From NCBI GenBank assembly GCA_903813345.2, contig CAIIXF020000009.1:31906740-31970739 (forward strand): a stretch of 64,000 nucleotides of DNA, read 5' to 3'. Below, piece after piece: positions 11,701-23,700 of this stretch. The notes beneath the pieces were generated by a model. That model searched no databases. It was not told the origin of the DNA and was given only the letters and a program-made list of their open reading frames with translations. The DNA is from Owenia fusiformis (taxonomy: Eukaryota > Annelida > Polychaeta > Sabellida > Oweniidae). Position numbers and translations under genes: made by a program. How positions within the stretch are numbered: position 1 is the first letter of the stretch; the number at the start of each line of letters is the position of its first letter.

Positions 11701-14700
11701 GTGAATTATTAAAAACCAGACTCTAGCCAGAGAGGTTCAGGGGTGCGAGTGATTTTTATAAAAGTGAACCCCTGGCAAAAGCTGGCTATGGGCTTGAAAA
11801 GAATATATGTTTAGTGCATACACAAGAAATCATACCTGGATGACACCTTAAACATTTTACTTCAATAGACACAGACATTTTAGTTTGTTTATTAAATCTT
11901 CAAAATATGTGACACTAAATCAAAACAAATTTAAATGGTTACAAGTTCAGATTTTGCTCCATTTTTGGTCCAGTTCCCATCCTTATTTAGTAATATAACT
12001 GTTTTTGATATTTCTAATGTTCAAAACACTTTTTGTTTTAGGTACATATAACGAAAGAGCGCTACCGAATGCCGGAGTGCTACCATTTATGCAGTCATTC
12101 GTATGCAACATTAAAAGCACATGCACAGACCCTGATGCGGCAGTTGATTCTAGTGGTACTGTCGATGCACAAAAGGGGAATAGGTCAGTAAATATTCATT
12201 GATATTTAGTGTTATGCTAAGTAGTTATGTGCAAAGTTTTATTGCCAAGAAGTCTAGCTATGAGGCAGAAGTTTTCATACATGTGTAGTCAAGTAGTGGG
12301 AGGGGGATATCACAGGGGCTTGTAGCTCTTGATGGGTTTTATAGTAAAATGACAGAGTCCTTGTATTACCACATATCTCCCTCCATTGCCTCCTATGCCT
12401 TAGTCACATATGCTCCTATCCATCGACCGGTGCCCGGCCGATTGAGTGTTTTGTTCAATATTGTATTCAATTTTGAACAAAATGCTCAATCAGCCAGGCG
12501 CCGTAGTGAAAATCGGAGCAAATGTGACCAAGGCATTACTCTTAGTAGATATATATAATTAGGTGGGAGGGGTAGGTAGCAAGGAGATGACAGGGAGGGG
12601 ATAGCTTGTACCAGAGACTTGATCAAAGACTTGAAAGTGGTGTGAAATCTTGGATGCTGTATTGATGCTTTGGGTTGCCCTTTCTGCTTGAGGGGAAAAG
12701 GTTATCATATCTGTATCTGATATGCCCATATCTGTTCCCTGACAATGAGAAGTTTCATTTCTGCTGTGTAGGACCTTGGAAATGTATACCACCAGGCTAT
12801 AGCGGTCAGCTAACCCTCAGAACAGATTGCATGCTGTGTACAGTATTTGCTGTATATTTTTGACTAAAATTTCATTCACTGTTCTTTCTATGATATGTAA
12901 CCAAGTAAAACATGCAATCATTTATATGAGATAAACATTTTATTGGTAAATGTGAATAACTCACACAACTTTTAACCTGGGAAATGCATGTACATTTGTA
13001 CACATAAACTAATATTTAAATCACTTTATTCACTTCAAATATCTTTGTTATGATGCAATGTTAAGGTCAAATAAGAACTTATGAAAGCTTCAGAAAAACA
13101 TGTGTATTAGCATACACTCCCCTCCATAAGTTTGGCAACTGGAACTCTTCATGAATCATTTGTTTGAAAATTTGATGAATTTTTAAAAATCACCCAACAT
13201 AAACCGGCATTAATATTTGATTCAAAAATTGACTTCACGTTGCCAAACTTATGGAGGGGGTGTACGTTATTTTAAAGGCTAAAATAAAGTGTTATGTCAA
13301 TTTTAGATAAGGACACAAATTGAGTTCCAATTTCCATAAAAGTGCTTGAAGGAAATTTATATTTATATCTGTGAAAGAGATTCAAATGATTCAAATAATG
13401 TATTTTGTAAAATGGTCTATAATACAAATAATTGACGTAAAATTGGGATATGTATGTCACTGTGGCCCAATGATAGACTTGATTCAAGAACATCCTTATG
13501 ATTAATGTTTTTCATGGATGATGACAAAATTGTAAAAAAGAGATTAATGGGAAACCTATTAATCCCAATGAATAATTTACCGAACTATTATTTGCTCACT
13601 TATTTCCAGAGAATAGTGTTAAATTGAATGTTTATTATAAGCTACTTTGATACTCTAATACTATATGTTGTATTGTACATTCTTCAACAAGAAAAAGCTT
13701 GTGATTTTTTTTACTCATGTGCTAGTCAAGTTAAGTTTCACAATTTTGCCCAAACTTGGTCAACTATGCCAGTTTTTCATGATTTTCCAAGTGGGAGAAA
13801 ATGGGTTTTCATGTGGGTACATTCCTTTAATCAAAATGTCAGTTGGATGCAACGGTGCAAGGGAGATCACTAGAGTGTATCTGAATGTAGATTTTCAGAC
13901 ACATCCACTAATAAATAATGAGAACTTGATTTACAAAAGGCTACACATCAATGGATGGGCACTGGTCCATTTGAATTTCATTATGATAAGACATATAAAA
14001 GTTGATAATTTCAGCGTGTTTGGTATTTTCAAATTCCAAGGTGTTTTTTGACTCTAGATGCATGACTGGCCTGTATGCAGCCGTGTAATTTCTTCCTTGT
14101 ATATTAAGTCTATAACATGATCAAAATTATCTGAGAATAAGATCATTCTCCAGATGTAATAAAAATATTATCTGACCTTGTTCTGCAAATATCTACATAA
14201 TCAATAATGCCAATGAATGTAGCCTGAAACATTATTATTGCATTAACATTAACATTGTCTTTTCTCATACTTCAGATGCCAGGTTTTTGCTCTCTGTCAA
14301 TATACCAATACGCGATAACGTTTAATTTCGTTCAGTTTAGCTACCTCTCGTTTGAAGAGCTCTCATGTATGGTACAACTTCGTCTACATCCGGGTTCTTT
14401 CCCATTGGATTACACAGGGGTGCTATTTTCAATGCCGCACTGCGGCTCTATTAAACATTTATGTAGAGTTTCATTTGCACAAACGATAGGTATGTATGTA
14501 ATTAAGATATATGACAAAGCTTTTTGAGCTATAACCCCCAAATCCGAAGAAATCTGTACTTGAAAATGCCGTCCAATTCCAGTGACGTCACTGATATCCC
14601 AGAAATTGCTCAGACGCCATCGAAGATCGAAAAATATAAATAATGTTACTTAGAATCACCGATTATCTTTCTGATTATTGAATAGATTGGATTATGTAAC

Positions 14701-17700
14701 TATGCTTGAGGGCTGATGGAAGATCAGAAGCTGAGAAACGTTCAGAGTAATCGACTCGTTCGGCGGGCCAATGGAAATTTGTCCCTTCCAAAGCGATGCA
14801 TCATGGGAGATATTTATGTAAATTACCACCTGAACTCTTATCGCGAATAGGAGTATTACGAGTATTGGAATTCTGTATGGATTCTGTGTGTTTATGTATC
14901 AGGTTTAAGGCTCAGCTTGAAAGTAAGATTTTGGTAAAAAATTGCTATACCTGCACATGTTATTTTCTGGTTCAAAATTAAGTATGAAGGCATGTGTGTA
15001 TTTTCTTGCTTTTTTTCAGGAAAGTATCATTTCATTTTCTACTTTTAGTAAACCTGGAAACAGGTCAATGGTAGCTCCTGTGTTGTCTGGAAACTTTGAA
15101 ATAAAATTTGGAAAAATAGAAAGTGTGAAATATCAGAAATTCCTGGAGTTCCCATTGACCTCTTACCAGATATACTAAGAAAAGACAGTGTATGATACTT
15201 TCCTGAAAAAAGCAAGGAAATTAACAAATGCCTTCATACTAAGAGGTGGTAATAATGGTATATATTTTTGATTATTGATGGTGCAAAGTATTCCTGCTAA
15301 AGAGTACATGTATTTGGAGATTCGCCTAAATATGACTTCATTAATCAGTTGACTGAAAATGACATCTTCTTCTGTAAATCTCAACCTCCTGTCTCAATTA
15401 AAGTGATTTAATAAAAAACTGTTGACTTCTGGAAAGGTCAATAATGATGTAAAGTAACTAGATTTAGATTTATGAACTTTATTACACATGCATACCCATA
15501 AAGGGTTAAGTATATGTATCTGACAATTATTTGGAGAAACAGTAAATACATGTACATTGTTCAAAACACAATATTAAAATAAATTGCAAATGATTTTTAT
15601 ATAAAATGTGAACTTGCCAAACTAAAGATCATGTAAATAGATGCTAAATAGGGTTTTGTTATGCCAAAGGAAATTGGTCAATCTATATCCACTTTATAGT
15701 ATATATGAGATTTATAAACTTACATAAAATGGTAATTTAATCCTTTGGCAAAACAAAAATGTGAGGCAGTGTTACAAAGGTTTTGAACACTCATATAATC
15801 TAGCTACAAGATCCCCTCCCTTCTACTGTTACTGTCATTAAAATATCACAATAATTGTTATGAATGTTTTGGGTGGGTCGGCTCAGATTTGAGTCATGGC
15901 GGGTATGAAATGTAAAATCTCAAAGTTATGAATTTGCAGAGAGGCAAACTGTAAACATATCTTTGTAATCTAAGAAATGCAGCAATATAAGTCAGATTGT
16001 TTCCTCTAATAAGAGATATATCATAATTATAGAAATATGATGGGGGACCTGTGTGTTATTATATCTACAGGTAAAACTTGTGATTCAGACCTGCATGATC
16101 AAAGCATAAGTTAAACATTGTATACCTTGGACCAATAGAACTGGTTTCTTGTCACGATGGATCAATATTTTATTTTTAGAGTAAAACATTGTCCAAAGTA
16201 GGGTACTCACGACAGTCAATCAAGAATTTTTATTTTACTGAATATTGGCAATATTTCAACTGTGTTAGACTTGAGAAGATCCATATACTCAGCCTGCATT
16301 AGTGAGAAAATAGGGCAGTACAAACAAGGGTAATATCCCAGATGCGAGTAGAAATAATCTTGATTTACGTCATTAAAAATTCACAATTCAGTCAAACTGA
16401 TGTCATATTTGGAATCTACATGTAAAATTACATTTAGAAATGTGGTTTTGAAAAGAGTTTATCAACTTTAAAAATTTAATTTTCTTTGAAAATGTGACTT
16501 CTAGGTCGGGGAGATTCCCCATAGACCCTATGTTGTAAAACCACAAAAAGTGAAATATCTTTTCTTGTGATGGGCAGATAATATTTTCTTTTACTGGACA
16601 TATTTTAATTTGTATAACTTTCAGATACATAAAGGTAATATGAAAAGTGAACCACCAAAACTGATGCATATTCAAGTTTAAGCGAATTTTGTAATACCCT
16701 GCCATGTTAATTCCCCCGAATCAGCCACCTGGTGGCGAAACTGGTAACTACCTACTCGCATCTAAGTAATTGATGGGAGATTAATTTTTGTTGTTGGTTG
16801 TTATACATCCTCCTAAGCAGGTGTACAGAATCCGTACCTCCTTCTTCCCCCCTGCTATAACCAATTTGGAAGCGTCCGATTAAACTGAGTCACGTGATCT
16901 AATTATGCACCGATGACGTATACATGATTGCTGTCGCAGCGTTGCGACAACGAATCAAATTGCAAGTTCTTAATCGGGGAAACGCTAACTGCTTACAGCA
17001 GGGTGTAAAAAGAAAGAAGATATTCTGGATTTTGAAGCCCTGTGATCGGAGGATGGTTGTTATAGTGATCATTATTAGTTTAACTTTAGACTTAATTTTG
17101 CCTATTTTGATGTACATGTATTAAAAACTTATTCTCCCTTCCTCTCCGTTATGTCACTTTTTTAAATGTACAACATTTTTGCAATTACGGCTTATGGAAA
17201 ACTTAACACTTGAAAAATACTTGAAAATTTCACGGAAAATTTTAAAGTTCCTTTCAGCTGGCAACATTTACTTACACTGTCAACAGCAACCTATTTGTTC
17301 TTATATTTAGCATATCAATAAGACTTTTGCTCCATGCTAATACAATTGTACCAGCTTAGCGGCTTGTCATGATTTTAAGTACACTGTAATAGATGTACAT
17401 GTGGTTGCGAACTTACTAGAATATGAAATTAAGCGCCAAAATAGTTATATATTACATATTGCATTCATTTTTATGTTTTATCACGTGAATGATCTTATAA
17501 AACATGGGCAAAATCAAGATAAAATTCTGAAAGCTTGAGTCATAATCAAACAGGGAGGGTCAAATTGATTGTATGCATTTGTGTGTTGAAATTGGCATGA
17601 AATAATGTTTAGTGTGACTGTATTGATATTTCAGATTTCAGTCTTGTGAAAACATTTGTTATGTGAAAATTCAAATAATGACTTGCAAGTTGCAACCTCA

Positions 17701-20700
17701 AAGTTCAGGCTTGCAGGTACATATGTACTTGCCATGGGATTTAAATCTACTTTATAAATACATATATAGTACACAGATTAATTCTTATTTCATATGATTT
17801 AAAGATCTTAAAGAACTGTAGTAGAAGAAAAACCTTCCTTGCTGGCAGGGGGGAGGGTATTTATTTTGTCACAAGCCCAAGTGTTGACATATTGTTACAT
17901 TCTTCAACTATTTTGTGGACAGTGTTCAGCATTCGGCATTTGGTGGTTAGCATAATTTTGCATGTTAAGGTACAGCTGGAAAATAACATAAAAATTGCTA
18001 TACCTGCACATGTTATTTTCTGGTACACTATAAAGTATGAAGGCATGTGTTAATTTCCGTTTTTTCAGGAATGTGTCATTACATTGTCTTCTTTTAGTAT
18101 ATCTGGTAAGAGGTCAATGGGAACTCCAGGAAATTCTGATATTTCACACTTTCTAGTTTTCCAAATTTTCTTTCAAAGTTTCCAGACAACACAGGAGCTA
18201 CCATTGACCTATTTGCAGGTTTACTAAAAGTAGACAATGTAATGATACTTTCCTGAAAAAAGCAAGGAAATATACACATGCCTGCCTTCATACTTAATTT
18301 TGTACCAGAAAATAACATGTGCAGGTATAGCAATTTTTCACCAAAAGTTACTTTCTGGCTGAACCTTAATGCCTTGACTTTTATTGACTCAATAATCATG
18401 TCATATAAATGACATATCAGACACTACAGTGTACAAAAAACTTCAATTACAACTACACAGATTACAAAACTACTTTACATCAGTTTCACATGTTATGAGT
18501 ATATATAACAACAAAACATCAATTGGGGCGTATCCATAATGCATGGGTTTAAAACATGTGTACACCCATAATATTAATCATTTTCTAAATTTTTGAAAGG
18601 ATGATATCCAAATTTGCCTAAATCATTTTAATAAATATTTAGACTATCATGCCTACGAGGCATAGTCTTAATAGTTTATTGGGATCTTTGTGCTTTTTCT
18701 TTTAAGCAGTAATATATATTGCACATATTTATACATTTAATCCGCTGGATATCCTTCTGAATATATAAAGCATTTAACTACAATTTCAAATCAAATTCTT
18801 AGTTTCAAAAAATCTCTCTGTTCAAAGTTTTTTTTGTGCAGCTAGTGATAAAGTGAAGCTCATCCTCTAAGACCCCACAATCACGCTCGTTCACTCGTGG
18901 GTTTTGGCTTTGGTTTTGAGTATTGCCTAAATCCTATTTATTGAACTCATCCTGCTCTACTTTTTATTTTGAATATTTAAATATGTTTCTTTCGTGAAAG
19001 TGCAGGTAGGTTAAAGATATATATTAGGCCCATAGGCAGGATTTGTCAAGGGGGGTTCAATTTTTAAAAAATCCAGGGGTGATCACTTTGGACAACTTTG
19101 ACCCAAAAAGACCCAAATCACTAGAAGGGTGCTCAGAATGGTTAACAAATTGCATGACTTTGAAAGAATTTTTGGCCAGGGCCCTGAACCCCAGCTGGTT
19201 CTGAGCTTGTCAGTGCCATCTGCAATATCTCCCAATAAACTGTTTCACCAGTTCTTAGATTTTCAAATGGCATTTCCTCAAATGTAATTGTTTTCAACTA
19301 TTTTCATAATAATGCAGAATCATATCAACAGAAAGAACTGAATGACTGATTCGACAGAATAACAGATATAAAAATGTTAACAAAAAAGATTCAGTGTGTA
19401 GTGCTCAATGTTGTTAAAGAAATTGTTCAAGTTTTGAGATGATCAACGGTAAAAATGTGTGTAAATATTTTATACATGATACCCTTTTGTTGTTTTGTTT
19501 GTATTTTGCATGTACATGTACTTATTTAAATGGAACAATCATCAATAAAATTATTATTATGTGTTACAGGATCACAGAAATATTCTCCCAGTTACAGCCT
19601 GTAGTATCCAAGGGCGACAAGACTCTCACTATATTAAAGGAATTACCAAACACATTGGATACATTAGAAAAAGTAGTAGATATTATAGACAATACTACAC
19701 AATTAATAGGTTAGTAAAGGCTTAATTTATCCTTTAAATAGATTGGTTTCACTTATTGAAAGAAAGGTTCATCTGCATAAATTATTACGTCCCCGGGGTA
19801 GGCTTCCTGTTGAATATTATTATTGAGAGGGTCTCTTTGTTTTAAGTTGCTTATTTCTGGCTTTCTGTGAACTGTTTTGCTGTGATGGGACACGTGAGAT
19901 TGATTGTTTTAACCATTACATGAGATTTTACAAATTGAAATGTTTCAAGGAATTTTGTCACCCCTTATATTTTTGTTCTGCCTTTCAAAAGAAAGAAATC
20001 TCATTATTTCTTTATCACCGGTGTCTGTAACAAATACGTTTTGTGGTTTGTGTCTGTAACAAATGGCAGGTGGTGACATTTTGCATTGGAGGCACCCAAG
20101 CTGACAAGAAGACATGACAGTAAATAAAACAGATGTTTTTAACATTTCTTGATTTCATATATGTATTTGGTTCTTTCAAACAAAAAATGACAGTGATACT
20201 TGTTATAAAGCAGAGTTGAATTTTACTAAAAATGAAGGACTTTGTGCCTGTGCCGCACATCAAAAATCCTTTGTTACTAAGCTTTTTTGTCAAAATGCTC
20301 AACTTAACCATGTGACGGGCACCAGAAAAATACCAAAAATAACTGTATTTCTTCACGTCAACACATCTTTTTTCCATTTTCCAGAACAAAACACATTTGT
20401 ATTACGGTCATTTTTCAAAGACCCTGACAAAGTGGTGACATATATTTCTGAAGATCTACGAATACTTCCTGCAAGTTTAGTCAGTGAATTATTAAATGCG
20501 ACACTGAATGTCACTCGGGTAAGTAAGATTTTATAATTCATGTGTTACTGTGTAACTAGCCTCTTTAAGGTAGAGCAGCATGAAAGATAAGAAGTTTATT
20601 TATTTATGATTGTAAATTATATGATTATAATTTCCAATTAATAATGAAAATGATGATATTTTTAACATTCTGTGTTGTGTACTCAGCCGAGATATTTATA

Positions 20701-23700
20701 TGTTGTTCATACATTTATTCCGAAATTGAAATATTTCAACTTTTTTCAATTTTGTTTGCGATGGTACAGAAATACCTTAAATAAAAGCTAAAACACACTG
20801 GAAACAGAGCTATTACTAAAGGTATATTGCTACCTATTTTCAACTCATTAATAACTTCTTACTAAGATTCATAAAAATCATTGAAATATATTTGAGATTT
20901 TACTAAATTAAAATACAATATATGAATACACATAATATTCCATTACAACTAATCATATCATTGGTGTGTAGCTGTAATTTATTTTGACCAATTTTAACCT
21001 ATATTTATAAGCTAAAGAGTTATGAAAGAGCAATGAGTGACATTACGAAATAAGTTTTGCATAAGAAAAAAGCATCACTTTAAGGTACAATACGTGATCA
21101 AACATAATTGACGTGCCTTCATGTATCATATTCCTGTTCCAACAAGATTCAATAAAGAATATGTGGTATTCTAATAGAATGTGTATATATAGTACTAGAG
21201 TATGTCACGAAATCGTGATTCAAAATCACTTAACAACCATTACTCTTTTCAAGAATTTTGTTCTTTAAAAGAGTGCTTTACTCTTTTGAATTAGAGACAG
21301 TCCTTAGATCGAGCGTTACCCATCAGAATGGGTTGATCAGAATCCATTGGCATCCATTTACTTCATAGTCAAACTACTATGACAGCTCATGACATTTACA
21401 GTTGGGGTTATTCCAGTAAAACTGTATTTAGATTTGTCCTGTTAAGAGGGTAGTAATGTTGAATATCCCATGAGTACCCCAGGGTAAACAACTATGTACC
21501 TGTATGTTTAAATATTTCACAGTTGTTGACAGAGCTAATAGTTAAGCAAATTGCTACCAAAGCAGCTTTATTATGAATTGAGTTGGCTTGAAAATAACCA
21601 TGATAAGCCATTATATACATACCATTAAGGGCAGAGAGTTAAGTTTGCATTTGGTTGAAATGTCCATTCATGTCTGTCCTGTCAAGAACCAATGTTAACA
21701 TTATTTTGGCCTATATGTGCTACTCTCTGTTAAATACAATTGAATTTTAAATGCTTAACTTTCACATTTCATGATTCATTGATCCATAGACATGTATCAG
21801 TCATAGAATCAAGATTATTGAAATCATTGGATAACCTTGGTCTCTTAGACAGCTACTACTTGATATGAGGCTTTTGCACAGAATTCCTGGTAAAGTTGCA
21901 GGGTGCAGCTGCACTCATTTTGTGAACCTGATATTCTCTAAGACTGGTATTATCTGAAGTGTATACACTCCTGTAACTTGTAAGATGTATTGACCACTCC
22001 AACCACTTCCTTTTTCATCAATAGATGTAAGGGTCCCAGTAGAATTTACAATTCACTTTCAAAGTTGGATATTTTCCATATAAAACCCACATTATGGAAA
22101 ATTATAGAGTAAAAAAATTGCAATATCCCCTTTTTGAAATATTGATAACTTTACACATTGAATTATTTCAACTTACAGAAAAAAAACAATTTGGTTTATC
22201 GATTAATTGGAAAATTAAGCAATTTATTTGTTTAAGACACTTTTTAACATAATGTATACTGCAAGAAAGTTCTGTTTTAGCCTGGGAGTATGCTCTGTAA
22301 TTTTATAACACAGTAAGCCATCAATTTAGATAAATGTGACAAATTGCTAAAATGTGGGAAGTGAATTTAAGATTCGTATTTAAGATTCGTATTCTGGGTT
22401 TATCTACTTTTTCACTGAAAATCTTTCTGTACAATCATTGCACTTTTTGAATATTGCATCTTTTCTGACCAGGAATAGCAAAATATTTTTTCATAATAGC
22501 CACAGTAGTTTTATTGTGAAAAATGAACAAAAACCAAAAAGAAAACAGAACATCTTTAAATTTCTTATTTCTCATTTCAGATATTTAATCTCGCCAGTGG
22601 TAACGGGAAAGGCATAGAGTTAATAGAAATTGTATGCGACCCTGTCAGATTTGGGGAGTTCTTTATATTTGATGATCCAACGATAAGCGTGACACAAATA
22701 TCACGGGAATTATGCAACATTGATAACAACCTCATCCCAAATATAACAGCCCTCGTGCAACAGCAACTTGATGTGGATAAACTGATCAACATTGTAAGTA
22801 ATTGCAAGAATAGTATTGGTTTTATTGTAATTATTGAACCATTTAAAAGTGCATTTCAGCTACCCATTGCATAGCTTCTGGTGTATACAGTAGATTGGCC
22901 ATGGTATAACAATACATACATGTATCTTGATTAGCAAATCGATGGATTTATGATGTCACCATCACAAGTCATTCAGAGTTCATCATCTGTAACAAATGGC
23001 AGGTGGTTCGATTTCGCATGTTAATCCCTTGTATCATAGTATTGTCATAGTTACAATGGGACACATTTCCCAACATTATTACATGATTTGTGAATTCTAA
23101 TATACATGTTCATAAAAATGGATATATGTTTTTTAAATGTTACATAATAATTTGTTGAATTATAGGCTATCCAGGTGTCTAATGTTTTGGGAGATGAAGA
23201 TGCAGCACAGATAGTGAAAGACATTGGTGAACTGATCAAATTATTGGCTAATACAGACACTGGATTAAAAATTGCTGACTACGAACAGTTATTGAATATG
23301 GCTGAACTTTTCAATGTGCTATCTGGATTTGTCGGAAACCTGGAAAGATCACAAGTATTCGATGATTTAAATGTGTAAGTAGTTCCTTTTTTCTTTTCTT
23401 TTATGGGAGGGGCTAAAAGTCACTTGAAAAATCCATATTTGTTCTCATCAAATTTAAAGAGGGTGATCAATATGAAGTGTAATTGTTTATGTTTTGGGAG
23501 GGTATAAGAATACTGAACTGATCCCTTTCAATTGATGATGAAGCTCTTGTTTATTTTGAACATTTCTTGAGAGCTCACTTAAGCTATTTTGTCATATTCA
23601 CATGTTTTACTAAGCCTTACAAAAGCAATTGATTTCTTCCGTTTGCTGTAAAATACTTATAAACGTTACTTTTTATTTAAAAGTTTTTGAAGGTTCACTT

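Larger units (their letters stand above)
12184..19569. other. Intron 3 of the ABCA13-like gene (7.4 kb, the longest)
   Basis: Exons 3 and 4 share phase 2, so this is read as one intron. It holds a foldback, a TA-flanked MITE, two TTAA-type foldbacks, an AGATGCGAGTAG element and the 250-bp 9-bp-TSD MITE. A CpG-rich pseudo-exon at 14276-14489 is treated separately. Confidence 0.7.

Noticed and set aside
13665-14051. 128-codon frame in intron 3
   Set aside because: AT-rich, no homology I recognise, and does not fit the phase between exons 3 and 4.
14942-15178. 78-codon open frame shared with a frame at 18094-18399
   Set aside because: Both lie in copies of the same TTAA-type foldback element; the shared protein text follows from shared DNA. 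No splice or family evidence.
16403-16705. 100-codon minus-strand frame
   Set aside because: Lies inside the AGATGCGAGTAG element; no recognisable protein features and no counterpart frame in the shorter copy.
16924-17124. 66-codon frame nearly repeated on the minus strand at 46268-46468
   Set aside because: Both are inside copies of the 9-bp-TSD MITE. Conservation is of the element, not of a protein.
20216-20536. 106-codon frame starting before exon 5
   Set aside because: Only the part from 20385 to 20518 is coding (exon 5); the upstream part is intron read-through, shown by TTCCAG and phase match with exon 4.
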